Source: UBA6144 sp964399165 (lineage in GTDB: Bacteria > Bdellovibrionota > Bacteriovoracia > Bacteriovoracales > Bacteriovoracaceae). From it: a DNA stretch of 64,000 nt. The notes under the pieces are model-generated. The model was not told where the DNA came from, searched no databases, and worked only from the letters and a program-made list of their open reading frames with translations. Shown in pieces: positions 47,541-56,659 of the stretch. The stretch lies in the NCBI GenBank assembly GCA_964399165.1, contig CAYNPO010000015.1, forward strand, positions 1-64,000. Direction: 5' to 3'. The first letter of the stretch is position 1. Every line of letters starts with the position of its first letter. The position numbers were made by a program, and so were the translations under genes.

Positions 47541-48355
47541 TGAGGCGCCTCCCGGCCCGCAAGAACGCTCTGGATCCACCCCTGGATGAGGTCCATGCGC
47601 ACGTGGTGGGAAATGTCCCGGTTGCGCCAATTCAGACTCAATCGCGCCTCCTGCCAAGAATTGATGCCGATCATCTCCTGCAACCTCCCCTGGTCATCCA
47701 CGCTCCATACGCCGCCTCCGGAATCATTGATGCCAATGAGGGCCTGCCAAGCCTCGCGCTTGCGGAGAGAGAATTGGACCTCTCCTACGCTCTCAATGAA
47801 GGAATCGCCCAGGAGACATTTGAGGTGGTCGGGCCGGCCATACCCAGTGAAGGCGATGCGCTGCCTGCGGATGGGTGGCATGGTTCCCAAGCGAGCCGGG
47901 GGAGCATCTTCCAAATCCCCGTCCACTACGAAGATCGCCGCGTCCACGTCCCGTCGCAGGGCGCGACCGGTGGCGTGGATGTTCGATCCAGCATGAATGA
48001 AAGCGCGGACTAGCTTGGTGGTGACTGAACGGCGTTCGCCCGGGGGTGGCGGCCACACGTCGGGGCCCGCCGTCCCCTGGCTGATGGTCAAAACAACCTC
48101 ACGCCTTCGGATATGGTCCGAGGGCAGGCTGAGCCAGGCGCGGTTGGTGAAATCCAGGCAATGGGCGGCAGTCAGGTAGGTATTAGGTGCGATCTTGGTG
48201 CCCGAGCACTTCACCACCGGGCTTGGGACGACGTCACCCAAGCTCTCAAAACCCACTGTGCTCGGATTCTCCGCCAGAGGCACGAGACGCCCCCCCATGA
48301 TGGCGTGGGTGTGGGCCGAGGCGAGGGCAAGGATGAGGGCGAAAGTGGTTTTCAT
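47525..48355 (-). CDS. Exported trypsin-like serine protease (S1)
   Basis: A 276-residue chymotrypsin-fold protease. Triad: His65 in YLTAAHC, Asp138 in RDVDAAIF, and Ser212 in NDSGGGVW (usual GDSGGP). The signal peptide ends LASAHTHA directly before IMGG, the equivalent of the IVGG N terminus that inserts into the active site; signal peptidase alone could therefore create the active enzyme without a propeptide. The ATG at 48355 is used; a TTG two codons upstream is possible. No strong ribosome-binding site is visible. Confidence 0.85.
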   Translation of the reverse strand: MKTTFALILALASAHTHAIMGGRLVPLAENPSTVGFESLGDVVPSPVVKCSGTKIAPNTYLTAAHCLDFTNRAWLSLPSDHIRRREVVLTISQGTAGPDVWPPPPGERRSVTTKLVRAFIHAGSNIHATGRALRRDVDAAIFVVDGDLEDAPPARLGTMPPIRRQRIAFTGYGRPDHLKCLLGDSFIESVGEVQFSLRKREAWQALIGINDSGGGVWSVDDQGRLQEMIGINSWQEARLSLNWRNRDISHHVRMDLIQGWIQSVLAGREAPHYSAP

Positions 48356-48419
48356 GCCCAAATAGAGAGCAATCCAGGGGCCAGAGTGGCTTGGCGGTAA
48401 AGGCTGATTTTTAGGTAAG

Positions 48420-48494
<75 letters not shown>

Positions 48495-48573
48495 ACTAAG
48501 GGAAAAGGAAGCCCCTTTTAGTACCTTCCACCAGGCTTTCTGTAAAACCCTATCCCGCCCAGACCCTGGCCAA

Positions 48574-48592
48574 GTGTCTATATTTTAGACAC
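48574..48592. promoter_or_regulatory. Palindromic operator candidate, copy 3 (GTGTCTA-TATTT-TAGACAC)
   Basis: A perfect 7-bp inverted repeat with a 5-base AT spacer, 72 bases before an exported-protein gene; the inner GTCTA-N5-TAGAC equals the sites near 4967 and 9475. Confidence 0.6.
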
Positions 48593-48664
48593 TTTTCCCC
48601 CTGTTTTCCCCCCGCCGGCCGGCCCGGGGCTTGCTTCATCCTGGCCCAAACGAAGGGGATACCC

Positions 48665-49366
48665 ATGAGAAAGCTGCTACCGCTGGCCACCTTGCTGTTC
48701 GTCACCGCCATCCAGGCCGACGAGCGCCCCTCCGTCATTGCCCTCAACCGGGAGGGGCTGCGTCGGGGACAACAAATGATGGCCGACGCCAGCCGCCCGG
48801 ACCCCGACCGCATCGAAGCCTTCGTCCTCAAAAGCGAGGGAGCCGCCGAAGAGTTCCTGGAAGGTGAGTTCGTGCAGAACAACCAGGGCGGACGCCCCCC
48901 GATCTACGCTTACCGCGTGCACAGCGTGGAGGCCTTGACCGTGAACCCTATGGCGGTGGATAGCGCCACCGAGGTACGCGACCGGCGTGGACGCGTGGAA
49001 GGTGAGATCCACGTGGGCAGCGACATGAGCGACACCCTCTTCCAAACCCCAGAAGTGGCCATTCCCGCCGGCGGACGCGTGCGCCTCTACCCCGACAACT
49101 TCACCGGCGGCGGGCGCCAGCGCGACGGCCGGCTATTCATCGAGGGGGGGATCTCAGGCCTCTACCAGCAAGACCGCAACGGTCGCCGTGACGTCACCGA
49201 CGGCTCCATCTCTTATGGCGCCGGCTACTCAATGAACGGCGGGCGCATGCGTTTCTCCGTGAATCACGTGGTACAGGATAGCGAGGCTATCAATGGTAAG
49301 CCGGAAGACCGTGACAGCGTGGTGGTTTTCCGCTTCGCCCTACGTAGAGCGCAGCCCCGCCGCTAA
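48665..49366 (+). CDS. Exported protein of unknown function between two tRNA-Pro genes
   Basis: A 233-residue protein with a signal peptide (about 1-18, ending AIQA). The mature part is polar, rich in Arg, Asp and Gly, and the second half alternates as in beta structure (GGRVRLYPDNFTGGG, GISGLYQQDRNGRR, MRFSVNHVV, SVVVFRFALRR), suggesting an exported beta protein, possibly a small barrel or jelly roll. I recognise no family. The start follows GGGG-type sequence, and a GTCTA palindrome lies upstream. The flanking tRNA-Pro genes are on the other strand. Confidence 0.6.
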   Translation: MRKLLPLATLLFVTAIQADERPSVIALNREGLRRGQQMMADASRPDPDRIEAFVLKSEGAAEEFLEGEFVQNNQGGRPPIYAYRVHSVEALTVNPMAVDSATEVRDRRGRVEGEIHVGSDMSDTLFQTPEVAIPAGGRVRLYPDNFTGGGRQRDGRLFIEGGISGLYQQDRNGRRDVTDGSISYGAGYSMNGGRMRFSVNHVVQDSEAINGKPEDRDSVVVFRFALRRAQPRR

Positions 49367-49405
49367 GCAGACTGGAAGGACGTCTCATGGTGCGGAGAGG
49401 GAAAA

Positions 49406-49482
49406 TGGTCGGGGTGACTGGATTCGAACCAGCGACCACCTGCTCCCAAAGCAGATACGCTACCAGGCTGCGCTACACCCCG
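49406..49482 (-). tRNA. tRNA-Pro (anticodon TGG)
   Basis: Cloverleaf with acceptor CGGGGTG/CACCCCG, D arm GCGC/GCGT, anticodon stem TCTGC/GCAGG with loop TTTGGGA, T arm GCTGG/CCAGT with loop TTCGAAT, and encoded CCA. Anticodon TGG reads CCA and, with wobble, other Pro codons. Confidence 0.96.
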
Positions 49483-49496
49483 ACTGAGGGCAGTAT

Positions 49497-50081
49497 CTAG
49501 GCTGAACCCAGGAATTTCAAGGCGGAAAGTGCCGCTTTCGCCCGGTGGGAGTGGGCATCTTTCCATTCGGGTAGCTCCGCCAACGTTTTTCCGTCCCCTT
49601 CGGGGCGCGTCGGGACGAAAATGGGGTCGTAACCGAACCCCCCACTGCCCCGGTAGGCGGTTCCGATGTGGCCGTGAACCCGCCCTTCGAAGAAGAAAAC
49701 CTCGGTGGGAGAGACGTAGAAGCACAGCACGGAGGTGAAGTGGGCGGTCCGCTTCTCCGTAGGCTGGCCCTCCATGCGCTTGAGGACCTCGGCGCATTTG
49801 TCCCGGTAATCGGGTCTTTCGGGCAGAAAACGCGCGCTGGCCACCGCCAGGATGTCCGGGAGCGCATCCACGCTAAGGCCCGAGTCATCCGCCACCGCGG
49901 GGGCCTTAAAGGCGTCGTAATAGGCCTTGGCCTTGAGAAACGCGTTTTCTTGGTAAGTGATGCCGGTCTCATCGACGTCCAGCCCGCGGGGGGCCGGCTT
50001 CACCGTGAGCTTACCCTCAAAGAGCCGCGCGAACTCCTCCGCTTTGTGGGCGTTGCCCGAGGCAAGCAGGAACTCACGCAC
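49497..50081 (-). CDS. rdgB: XTP/dITP pyrophosphatase (RdgB/HAM1)
   Basis: Hydrolyses non-canonical purine triphosphates and keeps them out of DNA. The 194-residue protein has the family markers LASGNAHKAEEF (about 6-17), NAFLKAKAYYDAF, ADDSGLSVDAL (64-74), and GFGYDPIFVP near 148-157. Start is GTG at 50081, inside the end of rph (8-base overlap), with AAGG upstream; no better ATG is available. The rph-rdgB order is a common bacterial pairing. Confidence 0.95.
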   Translation of the reverse strand: MREFLLASGNAHKAEEFARLFEGKLTVKPAPRGLDVDETGITYQENAFLKAKAYYDAFKAPAVADDSGLSVDALPDILAVASARFLPERPDYRDKCAEVLKRMEGQPTEKRTAHFTSVLCFYVSPTEVFFFEGRVHGHIGTAYRGSGGFGYDPIFVPTRPEGDGKTLAELPEWKDAHSHRAKAALSALKFLGSA

Positions 50082-50781
50082 CGAGGACCTTCTTCTGTTC
50101 GGCCACGACTTTCTTGATGGCAGTCTTCGCGCAGGCCAGGAGGGCGTGGAGCTGTTCCTCGCTGAAAGGCTCCCCTTCTGCCGTTCCCTGGACCTCGACG
50201 ATCTTCCCGGAAGCGGTCATCACCACGTTCATGTCGGCCTCGCCTCCGGAGTCTTCCTCGTAGTTCAGGTCTGCGATGATCTTGCCTTCCTTGTTGATGC
50301 CCACGCTGAGCGCGGCAAGCCCATCCTTGAGGGGGTGGCTGAGCAACAGGCCCTCTTTCTTCAAGCGGTCCACCGCGAGCTCCAGCGCCACGTAGGCCCC
50401 GGAGATGGCGGCGGTACGGGTGCCCCCGTCAGCCACCAGCACGTCACAGTCGACCATTAGGGTGCGCTCGCCAAGGGATTTCATGTCTGTGATGGAGCGC
50501 AGAGCGCGGCCGATCAGCCGCTGGATTTCCTGGGTGCGGCCCGAGGCCCCTTTGCGCTCACGGTCCCCGCGGGTGTGGGTGGCGGAAGGCAACATGGCGT
50601 ACTCGGCGGTGAGCCAGCCGACGCCCTTGCCTTTGAGGAAGGACGGGACGCCCTCCTGCACGTTCACGGTCACATGGACCTTCGTGTTCCCGAACTCCGC
50701 CATCACGCTGCCATGGGCGTAAGGGTTGATGTGCGGGGTGAAGCGGATGGGGCGGGGGGTATCGCGCTGGATCAGGGACAT
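50074..50781 (-). CDS. rph: Ribonuclease PH
   Basis: A phosphorolytic 3'-5' exoribonuclease that trims tRNA 3' ends. The 235-residue protein shows GSVMAEFGNTKVHVTV, GWLTAEYAMLPSATHTR (phosphate-site Arg region), GRTQEIQRLIGRALR, and CDVLVADGGTRTAAISGA, all characteristic. Length is normal. It is first in the rph-rdgB operon; the divergent birA gene starts 14 bases away. Confidence 0.97.
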   Translation of the reverse strand: MSLIQRDTPRPIRFTPHINPYAHGSVMAEFGNTKVHVTVNVQEGVPSFLKGKGVGWLTAEYAMLPSATHTRGDRERKGASGRTQEIQRLIGRALRSITDMKSLGERTLMVDCDVLVADGGTRTAAISGAYVALELAVDRLKKEGLLLSHPLKDGLAALSVGINKEGKIIADLNYEEDSGGEADMNVVMTASGKIVEVQGTAEGEPFSEEQLHALLACAKTAIKKVVAEQKKVLGA

Positions 50782-50795
50782 GCTAACCTCGGCGT

Positions 50796-51479
50796 ATGTT
50801 GCGTCATGTGCATTTGGAATCCTGCGATTCTACCCAAGACGAGCTGGAACGGCGATTGGAAGCTGGATTGCCGCCAGCGGACGACCTCATCGTCTCGACG
50901 GGAAATCAACGCCAAGGCCGGGGGCGCCATGACCGCACGTGGGAATTCCTCCCCGGCTCCCTGGCTTTCTCCTTCACCGTGCGACCCCACCCGCGACTTA
51001 GCTGGCAATCCCTTGAGGTGGCCGTTGCCTTGGCGGATTTCCTGGAAACTCGCTTTGGCGTCCACGTGGGACTCAAATGGCCCAATGACGTGCTGGCCGA
51101 TGGCAAGAAGTGTGGCGGCATACTGTTGAAGCACATGGACGGCCGCGTGGTGGTGGGCGTTGGGCTGAATCTCCTGCCAGCCCCCGCCTCCAGTTGGGGG
51201 CATGTGCTTTCCGAAGCAACGGCACTGCCTGAAGGCTGGGCACTCAAGCTCCCGGAAGAGTTCGTTTATGCTTACCTGGCCTCCACTCCCTCGCCGGTGG
51301 CCGTGCTCCGTCGGGGATGGGAGCACCGATGCGTCCACATGGCACGGACTGTGCGCGTGAGCGAGAACGGACTGGAAGTCTCCGGAGTGTTTAAGTGCAT
51401 TGGTGACGACGGCGAGGCGGTGCTTGAAACCGGCGGAGCTGAACGCCATCTGTATAACGGCACACTTCGCTGGGAATGA
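50796..51479 (+). CDS. birA: Biotin-[acetyl-CoA-carboxylase] ligase, monofunctional
   Basis: A 227-residue biotin-protein ligase that biotinylates the acetyl-CoA carboxylase carrier. STGNQRQGRGRHDRTWEF (about 34-51) is the biotinyl-AMP-binding loop (consensus GRGRxxR), LKWPNDVLADGKKCGGILL (about 88-106) carries the catalytic Lys, and a short C-terminal SH3-like domain follows (about 185-227). There is no N-terminal helix-turn-helix, so it is not a repressor. It diverges from rph and meets the response-regulator gene with no gap. Confidence 0.94.
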   Translation: MLRHVHLESCDSTQDELERRLEAGLPPADDLIVSTGNQRQGRGRHDRTWEFLPGSLAFSFTVRPHPRLSWQSLEVAVALADFLETRFGVHVGLKWPNDVLADGKKCGGILLKHMDGRVVVGVGLNLLPAPASSWGHVLSEATALPEGWALKLPEEFVYAYLASTPSPVAVLRRGWEHRCVHMARTVRVSENGLEVSGVFKCIGDDGEAVLETGGAERHLYNGTLRWE

Positions 51480-52622
51480 TCACAAGTCGCGGGTGATTTT
51501 AGCCGAGATTTGCTGGAGTTCTTTCTTAATGAGGTTTTCGGCGAGGTCTGGAATGACTTCCCAGGCAACCTTATCCACATGCGTGCGGCAATACTCTTTT
51601 ACTGCCTCCTCGACCAATTGCTTGATGAGCGGCCGCAAATTATCCATGTCCAGTGAGGAGGTGGCGGGGGTGCTCTCCACCTGATGGAAGGGTGCGAAGT
51701 CGAGATCGTCTTCAAGCGAGAAGCCTGGGGAGGTGCGCTCGGGCTGCACGGGCTCCGGTTCCGCGAAGCGGGGACGGGCTTCCTCGAATGTGTCCACGCT
51801 CCAAAGGTCAGCCCCAATCTCGTCCTGGATCTGCTCCTCGATGAGCTTTGCGCCGTCGTCGGAGCGAGTGTCCAGCTCCAAGGTGCCTGGGGTGTTGTCC
51901 ATCTCCAGCGGGGCGAGTTCGTTCAATGGCACCAACTTGGAACGGGTGGCAGCCGCCGGGGCCGAGGAAGGGAGCTCGGGACGTGTGTCCGACACGTCCG
52001 GATACTCCAGGTCTTCCGCCGCGGGCAATTTCTCGCGCTCTTCTGAAGCAAGGGCCTTCTTTGGCACCACGGGTGTGGGCGCGGCAACGGAAGGCGTGGA
52101 GATCACGGGTGGAAGTTCAGGTCCGCTGTCTCGACCAATCACCCCAGGTACGCCTACCTCCCATTCATCGGCCGGGATGGCGGCTGGTGCAGTGGTAGGA
52201 CGTGGAGAGGCGGCGCGTTTCTGCTCAGATAATTTGGGAACGTGCACTTCGCCCCCATTCGCCTTCTCCGCCATCGCCCGGACTTGGTAGATGAACCGGC
52301 TAGTGTCGAAGGGTTTCACCACATGCTGGGTGCATCCCGCTTCTCTTAGGAGCCCCTCGTCCACCGTGTCGAAAGTCCCATACATCATCAGGACTTCGCT
52401 GGACGGTAGCTTGGACTTGATTTGGCGACACAAGTCGTAGCCCGTCTGGGTTTCGGAAAAATTGAAATCCAGGAAAACGAGGCCGGGAGCCTGGGCGAGT
52501 CCCTTCTCAAGATCGGCCTCACGTGCGCACTCGAGCACCACGAAGGGCTCATTGGCCAAAATGATTTTGATGACCTTGTGAACGGTGGGACTGTCGTCCG
52601 CCAACAGGATTTTCACGCCCAT
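51480..52622 (-). CDS. Response regulator with REC domain and C-terminal helical domain
   Basis: A 380-residue protein. The receiver domain (about 1-122) has Asp9/Asp10 (LLADDS), phospho-acceptor Asp52 (LVFLDFNF), MYGTFD and the Lys of HVVKPF. A long Pro/Ser/Glu-rich linker (about 130-310) leads to an amphipathic C-terminal region (about 330-380, LIKQLVEEAVKEY... and IPDLAENLIKKELQQI). This architecture is known from motility/polarity regulators such as myxobacterial FrzS-type proteins, but the role here is unknown. TATAAT lies only seven bases before the ATG, implying a leaderless or nearly leaderless transcript. Confidence 0.83.
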   Translation of the reverse strand: MGVKILLADDSPTVHKVIKIILANEPFVVLECAREADLEKGLAQAPGLVFLDFNFSETQTGYDLCRQIKSKLPSSEVLMMYGTFDTVDEGLLREAGCTQHVVKPFDTSRFIYQVRAMAEKANGGEVHVPKLSEQKRAASPRPTTAPAAIPADEWEVGVPGVIGRDSGPELPPVISTPSVAAPTPVVPKKALASEEREKLPAAEDLEYPDVSDTRPELPSSAPAAATRSKLVPLNELAPLEMDNTPGTLELDTRSDDGAKLIEEQIQDEIGADLWSVDTFEEARPRFAEPEPVQPERTSPGFSLEDDLDFAPFHQVESTPATSSLDMDNLRPLIKQLVEEAVKEYCRTHVDKVAWEVIPDLAENLIKKELQQISAKITRDL

Positions 52623-52629
52623 AACCCGG

Positions 52630-52635
52630 ATTATA
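52630..52635 (-). promoter_or_regulatory. Consensus -10 box giving a leaderless transcript
   Basis: TATAAT (read on the minus strand) ends seven bases before the response-regulator ATG, so transcription would begin at or next to the start codon. No clear -35 box is visible. Confidence 0.45.
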
Positions 52636-52669
52636 CGGCGCGCGCTTCTGGAGCGGGAAGTAAAAAGGA

Positions 52670-53407
52670 CTAGAATTCGAGGACTAGGCCAGTTTGGTTG
52701 GAGCAATTTCCTCGGTCATTGGAAAGCTTCATCAGCCCTCGCAAACGCGCTTGAGCATCACTGTCCAGGCGCGAGAGCAGATGGGGAAGCTCCTCTGCAC
52801 TCACCCAGGGGGCCACGCCATCCGTGAGCAACACGAATTGGTCCCCTTGTTGGATGCGGACTTCGCGCATGGACCAAGTAAGGTCCGGATGTAACCCGAA
52901 CGCCGAAGCGGGAATGTGAAGGGCCCGAGGAGAGCGGTGGTCCGGCGAGAGCAGGGCGTGGGTGTCGGGCACGAATAAGGCCTCAGCCTTGCCTCGGCGG
53001 ATAAGATAGGCTTGGCAGTTTCCCACCTGGGCCAAAACCAGAATGTCATCGGCCATGAGGGCACAGGCCCCGCTCGCTCCAGCACGCTGGTTGAGGTCTT
53101 TGGTGGAATTCTCACGCACCAGGGCCTGATGGGCGTTTAAGATAGAGTTCACCAATGCGTTGCCCTCCAATAGCCACCGCTGGCTCCAGTAAAGCGGCAT
53201 GGTGGCATCTGGGTCGGAAGTAAGCCTTCCCAGGAATGCCTTGAGATCCTCTTTCAACCGCTCGACCGCCTTGTCGCCGACGCCGCTCCCCCCGAAACCG
53301 TCCAGGACTAAGAAGAACCGCTGGTCCAGGTCGAAGTCATATGCGTCCTCGTTGACCTCGAGAAATGGTCCTTGGTGGGTGGCGGCGGCGTAAGCCTTTA
53401 GTTTCAT
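52670..53407 (-). CDS. PP2C-type serine/threonine phosphatase
   Basis: A 245-residue PPM-family phosphatase. Metal-binding motifs NEDAYDF (19-25) and LVLDGFGGSG (33-42) are present, followed by VLAQVGNCQAYLIRRG, LLTDGVAPWVS and the final NDRGNCSNQTGLVLEF (the usual DN...DN metal site reads ND/CSNQ here). It would remove phosphates from Thr/Ser of proteins, plausibly the FHA-domain proteins or their partners encoded upstream in the same operon (4-base gap). No Ser/Thr kinase gene lies in the window. Confidence 0.85.
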   Translation of the reverse strand: MKLKAYAAATHQGPFLEVNEDAYDFDLDQRFFLVLDGFGGSGVGDKAVERLKEDLKAFLGRLTSDPDATMPLYWSQRWLLEGNALVNSILNAHQALVRENSTKDLNQRAGASGACALMADDILVLAQVGNCQAYLIRRGKAEALFVPDTHALLSPDHRSPRALHIPASAFGLHPDLTWSMREVRIQQGDQFVLLTDGVAPWVSAEELPHLLSRLDSDAQARLRGLMKLSNDRGNCSNQTGLVLEF

Positions 53408-53411
53408 TCCA

Positions 53412-55709
53412 TCACTCCAGGTAGTCTTTCAACTTCTCGGTGGCTTTTTTGTAGTACTCGCTGTCCGTCGGGGAGATCTGCTGGACCTCCTGCAGCTTTT
53501 CCTTGGCGTCGGAGAAGAGGGAGAGGGATTCGGAGATGATGGCCTCTCGGTAGACTTTCTTCGAGCGGGTGTCTAAGGCAGCTCGTATGGTGTCCACCTC
53601 GTTCAGGGCCTCGGCGTTAACCGGATCAACCCTCAGCACGTCCAGATACGCCTCGTAGGCGGACTTGAGGTCTTGGCCTTCTTTCAGGGAACGGGCTTTA
53701 CCTAGCAGCGGAGCCAGCTCAGCCGCCAGTTGGGCACGGGCGTCGGAGCGCATTTCAGAGGCTTCTTTGATCAGGTCCTCGTCCATTCCCTTTTCCCCCA
53801 GGAACTCATCGAGTTTTGTGAGGGCCTTGTACCACTCCTTGCGGAGATAATGGGCCTTGCCAGAGCCCAAGGCATCCACCATGCGCTTTCGGTCAGCGGC
53901 TCTGCGAGCCTTCTCTTCGGCTTCGGCTTTGCTTTGGGCAATCCAAGCCTCCAGTTCCTGCCGTAGGGGCGTCACTTCCAAATTCTCAGGATCGATCGCC
54001 AAGATTTCCCCAAAAATTTTTTCGGAGCGGACGACGTTGTGCTCGGATACAGCCTGCTTGGCTTCGGCCAGAAGTCCTTTGACCTGTTCGCGGACTTTTG
54101 CCCGCGCTTCTTCCATGCGCAATCGCTCCTGCTCTTCCTTCAGTTTGGCGTTCTGCTCCTGGACGAATCGGTGGAGTGTCTTGGCGTTTTTATAGTCCGG
54201 ATCTACAGCCATGATCTGCTGCAATTCCACCAATGCTTCGTCCAGGCGCTTTTCCTTCACGAAGGCTTCAGCAATTTTGTAACGTGCCTCGAGATTGCGG
54301 ATTTCTTCCGGCGAGAGCTGGCGCTTAGCTGGCCCAGGCTTCGTCGGTGTCGTCTTTTTGGTGGTCGCCTGAGGGGTGGGCGTGGGGGGGGGCGTTTCGT
54401 CCTCCATCAGGAACACTACCAAGAGCAGAACTCCCACGACCATGGCAATGCGGCGTTTCTTGGGATCCTTCCAAATTCGCTTGAGGACGCTTTTCTCAAC
54501 GGGCGCTCCGGTGTCGGAGAAATCGGTTTCAGCCGGAGGGGCGTCCTCCTCCACTTCTTCGATTCTCTCCACCATTTGCCCGCTCTGCACTGGCATGAGA
54601 CGGCCGGACTCCGCCTGCAAGAGATCAGAGTGCACAGTCACGGTCAGGGTGGTAGATCCTATCACCAGCTCGTCGCCGTTGTTGAGCTCGGCCTTGTTGA
54701 CCCTCTGTCCATTGAGCATGGTGCCGTTGGAAGAGTTCAGGTCTTCAACCGTGAGCGACACAAGCCCTTTGCGAAGCACGGCATGGACGGAGGAAACCTC
54801 TGAGTCGTTCAAAACAATTTGGCAACGCGTAGGGTCGCGGCCAATCAACGTCTCCGGCCGGTCCAAGCGGTATAGGTCGTAAGGGGCGTACTCTCCGAAC
54901 AGTTGGAGCTCATACGTGACGAACTTCTGGAGCAGCTGGGTCCCTTCCGCCGGCTCCAAAGCATCTGGATCTGCGACTTGGTCAGGCAGCATGTCCGTAT
55001 TGAAACCTTCGATGTCACCGTCGGTGTCCGGGGACTTCTCAGGTTCAACATGATCCTGAGGGGACGAACCGATCACGTCTTCTTCGCCACCGAAGCTTAG
55101 ATCGTCAACGGGATGTGAATCGAGGGCGTGATCTCCCTCCGGCGCTGTCTCCAGGGTAGTGAATGGCGCGGGGGTTTCCTCCGCCACCGTCCGACCTCCG
55201 AGTTCCTCATCCAGGGGCGCAGGCAAGTCGTCGGCGGGAAGATCGTCCGGCACTATCACCTCGGAAACGAGGTCGTCGCGTGAAGCCGGCAACAGTTCAT
55301 CGCCAATCGATGGGGACTCCGGCTCAACCGCAGGTTCAACAGCTGCTAGCGTTTGTACTGGCTTGGTTTCGGGTCGAGCGTGCGTAACAGGCGTCGAGGT
55401 GGCGGGCAACTCGGCGAAAACCACCGCGTAAGGCGCGAAAGTGAGCATGTCCCCCTTATGGACCGGAACCGGTCCATCAATGGGATTGCCATTTAACGCT
55501 AGCGGACTTGCTGACGAGAGTCTCTCTACAACCCATCCGGCGCCCTCGCGGCGTAACACCGCCAGATGGCGAGAGACCACCGGATCGGGCACGCGCACAT
55601 GGCAATCCTCCGAACGGCCAATAAAGGCTTCGAAGCCATCGTCCAGGCCCGCGTCGGGCCATACCGCTTCACTGAGCGGCTGATTGTTTTTTAGAACAGC
55701 TATTTTCAC
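53412..55709 (-). CDS. Membrane protein with two FHA domains and a C-terminal TPR/coiled-coil region
   Basis: A 765-residue protein. FHA domain 1 (about 1-100) has IGRSEDCHVRVPDPVVSRHLAVL; an acidic linker (about 105-250) follows; FHA domain 2 (about 265-365) has LIGRDPTRCQIVLNDSEVSSVHAVL and LNSSNGTMLNGQ. One membrane helix lies near 418-436 (IAMVVGVLLLVVFLM). The remaining 320 residues are helical, with TPR-like repeats (ARYKIAEAFVKEKRLDEALVELQQIMAVDPDYKNA). FHA domains bind phosphothreonine. Start is GTG, 41 bases inside the previous gene. Confidence 0.85.
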   Translation of the reverse strand: MKIAVLKNNQPLSEAVWPDAGLDDGFEAFIGRSEDCHVRVPDPVVSRHLAVLRREGAGWVVERLSSASPLALNGNPIDGPVPVHKGDMLTFAPYAVVFAELPATSTPVTHARPETKPVQTLAAVEPAVEPESPSIGDELLPASRDDLVSEVIVPDDLPADDLPAPLDEELGGRTVAEETPAPFTTLETAPEGDHALDSHPVDDLSFGGEEDVIGSSPQDHVEPEKSPDTDGDIEGFNTDMLPDQVADPDALEPAEGTQLLQKFVTYELQLFGEYAPYDLYRLDRPETLIGRDPTRCQIVLNDSEVSSVHAVLRKGLVSLTVEDLNSSNGTMLNGQRVNKAELNNGDELVIGSTTLTVTVHSDLLQAESGRLMPVQSGQMVERIEEVEEDAPPAETDFSDTGAPVEKSVLKRIWKDPKKRRIAMVVGVLLLVVFLMEDETPPPTPTPQATTKKTTPTKPGPAKRQLSPEEIRNLEARYKIAEAFVKEKRLDEALVELQQIMAVDPDYKNAKTLHRFVQEQNAKLKEEQERLRMEEARAKVREQVKGLLAEAKQAVSEHNVVRSEKIFGEILAIDPENLEVTPLRQELEAWIAQSKAEAEEKARRAADRKRMVDALGSGKAHYLRKEWYKALTKLDEFLGEKGMDEDLIKEASEMRSDARAQLAAELAPLLGKARSLKEGQDLKSAYEAYLDVLRVDPVNAEALNEVDTIRAALDTRSKKVYREAIISESLSLFSDAKEKLQEVQQISPTDSEYYKKATEKLKDYLE

Positions 55710-56655
55710 CTGGTTCCAGTCCCATTTTGCCTTCGAGCTCTTTTAAGTTGTTTTCTGCGGCCTTGTAACGGTCATCATTCGGGTAATCATGAAGTAAGCG
55801 CAGGACAGCGCAGTAAGCTACCATGGCGCTCCTGTAGCGCAGGGCCTCATCGTCGCGCTTGGCCTTGATGAAGTGGTCTGCGATGACCAGATCCAGTTCT
55901 TCCTTAGTCTTCCGCAGGTAGAAGTCGGCCAACGGATCATTGGGGTTGAGTATGAGCGCCAGGTTGAATTCGTTGATGGCGCGGAAATAGTTCTTTTCTC
56001 GGTATTCTCTCAGCCCACGTTGGAAAATCGTGTTCATCTTTTGCTTGAGGGCCTTGTCGTCCTGGAGTTGTTTGCGGCGGACGAGTTGCAAATACTCCTC
56101 CGTCACGTCGCGCGTGGGGTCTCCGGTGGGACCCTTAGCGGTGCTGCGGCTTGGAGCGGGGGGATCTTGCTCCAACAGGAGCACCGCTATCGCCACGACG
56201 ATGACCAGCCAGAGGAGCGCATTGCCCTTTTTCTTCTCCGCAGGGGGGGAGGCATTGAACGGATCATCGCCGCCGACGGAAGGAACACGCTTTGCAACCG
56301 GACGCTTGGCTTCTACCCGGTGGAACTTGTAAACGGTTTGCCCGATGACGAACTTGTCGCCCTCCTTGAGCTTGACCTGCTGGATCTTCTCATCATTGAG
56401 CATTATCCCATTCTGGGAACCAAGGTCCGTGAGTACCCACTCATCACCGGAGCGAGTCAACTCGGCGTGCTCACGCGAGCTCTTAATGTCGTTGACTCGG
56501 ATGTCGGCTTTGTCAGAACGGCCCATAACCACCCGCTGGCCTTTCAGCAAGTAGGCTTCCCCCTTGCTCTGGCCAGTGAGGCACATCAAGCGCCACCACG
56601 ACCCTTCCTCGGGAGGTGACTCGAAATGCTTGACGACAAGGACGTTCTTGCTCAT
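55669..56655 (-). CDS. FHA-domain membrane protein with TPR-like C terminus
   Basis: A 328-residue protein. The FHA domain (about 20-115) contains VVMGRSDKADIRVNDIKSSREHAEL and LTDLGSQNGIMLNDEKI. A single membrane helix lies near 145-162 (ALLWLVIVVAIAVLLL), and the C-terminal half has TPR-like helices (FQRGLREYREKNYFRAINEFNLALILNPNDPLADFY). The ATG at 56655 fits the end of the preceding gene (5-base gap); the long overlap with the next gene (41 bases) indicates coupled expression. It likely assembles with the other FHA proteins and TadC at the membrane. Confidence 0.83.
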   Translation of the reverse strand: MSKNVLVVKHFESPPEEGSWWRLMCLTGQSKGEAYLLKGQRVVMGRSDKADIRVNDIKSSREHAELTRSGDEWVLTDLGSQNGIMLNDEKIQQVKLKEGDKFVIGQTVYKFHRVEAKRPVAKRVPSVGGDDPFNASPPAEKKKGNALLWLVIVVAIAVLLLEQDPPAPSRSTAKGPTGDPTRDVTEEYLQLVRRKQLQDDKALKQKMNTIFQRGLREYREKNYFRAINEFNLALILNPNDPLADFYLRKTKEELDLVIADHFIKAKRDDEALRYRSAMVAYCAVLRLLHDYPNDDRYKAAENNLKELEGKMGLEPGENSCSKKQSAAQ

Positions 56656-56659
56656 GCCC

